From the NCBI GenBank assembly GCA_900764755.1, contig CAAFPE010000070.1, positions 1-13,142 on the forward strand: 13,142 nt of DNA, in the 5' to 3' direction. The position numbers were made by a program, and so were the translations under genes. Source of the stretch: an uncultured Oscillospiraceae bacterium (GTDB lineage Bacteria > Bacillota > Clostridia > Oscillospirales > Oscillospiraceae). The notes under the pieces were generated by a model that worked only from the letters and a program-made list of their open reading frames with translations, was not told where the DNA came from and searched no databases. Positions 13,129 through 13,142 of the stretch are shown in pieces. Each line of letters opens with the position of its first letter. The stretch's first letter is position 1.

Positions 13129-13142
13129 AGATCGGAAGAGCA
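13129..13142 (+). other. Illumina TruSeq adapter remnant at the contig end
   Basis: The last 14 bases, AGATCGGAAGAGCA, are identical to the start of the Illumina TruSeq read-1 adapter. Its position exactly at the end of the sequence marks it as untrimmed library adapter, not genomic DNA. Bases 13089-13128 before it are ordinary downstream sequence with no feature I can support. Confidence 0.95.

Overview
The window (13,142 bases, GC-rich, roughly two-thirds G+C by eye) looks like one end of a chromosomal contig from an endospore-forming, high-GC Clostridia, most likely an Oscillospiraceae gut bacterium of the Flavonifractor/Intestinimonas/Lawsonibacter kind. The reasons are Gram-positive-type genes (AddB, RqcH, Mini-III, RNase M5), two sporulation genes (SpoVM and a SPOCS/LysM coat-type protein), a DUF6514-like small protein, and strong AGGAGG-type ribosome binding sites. 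There are no tRNA or rRNA genes, CRISPR arrays, transposases or phage genes. The last 14 bases match the Illumina TruSeq adapter, so the true genomic sequence ends near 13128.

Left part, minus strand (43-2849): a DUF6514-like small protein (43-312); a rho-independent terminator (451-503); then a two-gene operon, mrnC (Mini-ribonuclease III, 23S rRNA maturation) followed by rqcH (NFACT/Rqc2 homologue, ribosome quality control). A good extended -10 promoter at 2821-2849 drives this operon. The 329-base divergent intergenic region 2774-3102 also holds a plus-strand promoter candidate for addB.

Centre, plus strand (3103-9837): a tightly spaced run of addB (AddAB helicase-nuclease subunit), an in-frame fusion of a NIF3/CutA-like YqfO domain with a pyridoxal/pyridoxamine kinase, a single-domain EamA transporter, holA (DNA polymerase III delta) and rnmV (RNase M5, 5S rRNA maturation). 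Spacings are a 4-base overlap, then 14, 41 and 9 bases, which fits one transcript serving DNA repair and replication, cofactor salvage and rRNA processing. addA is not adjacent.

Right part, plus strand (9923-13088): a membrane-anchored XRE-type regulator with a large extracytoplasmic domain ends at a clear terminator. It is followed by a 24-codon spoVM gene and a three-SPOCS-domain plus LysM protein. Both sporulation genes are preceded by sigma-E-like promoter boxes, so this end is probably a mother-cell spore-coat locus. The items most worth a second look are the YqfO-PdxK fusion with a perfect palindrome in its linker, the membrane-tethered HTH protein, and the spoVM/SPOCS-LysM pair with its hairpin leader.
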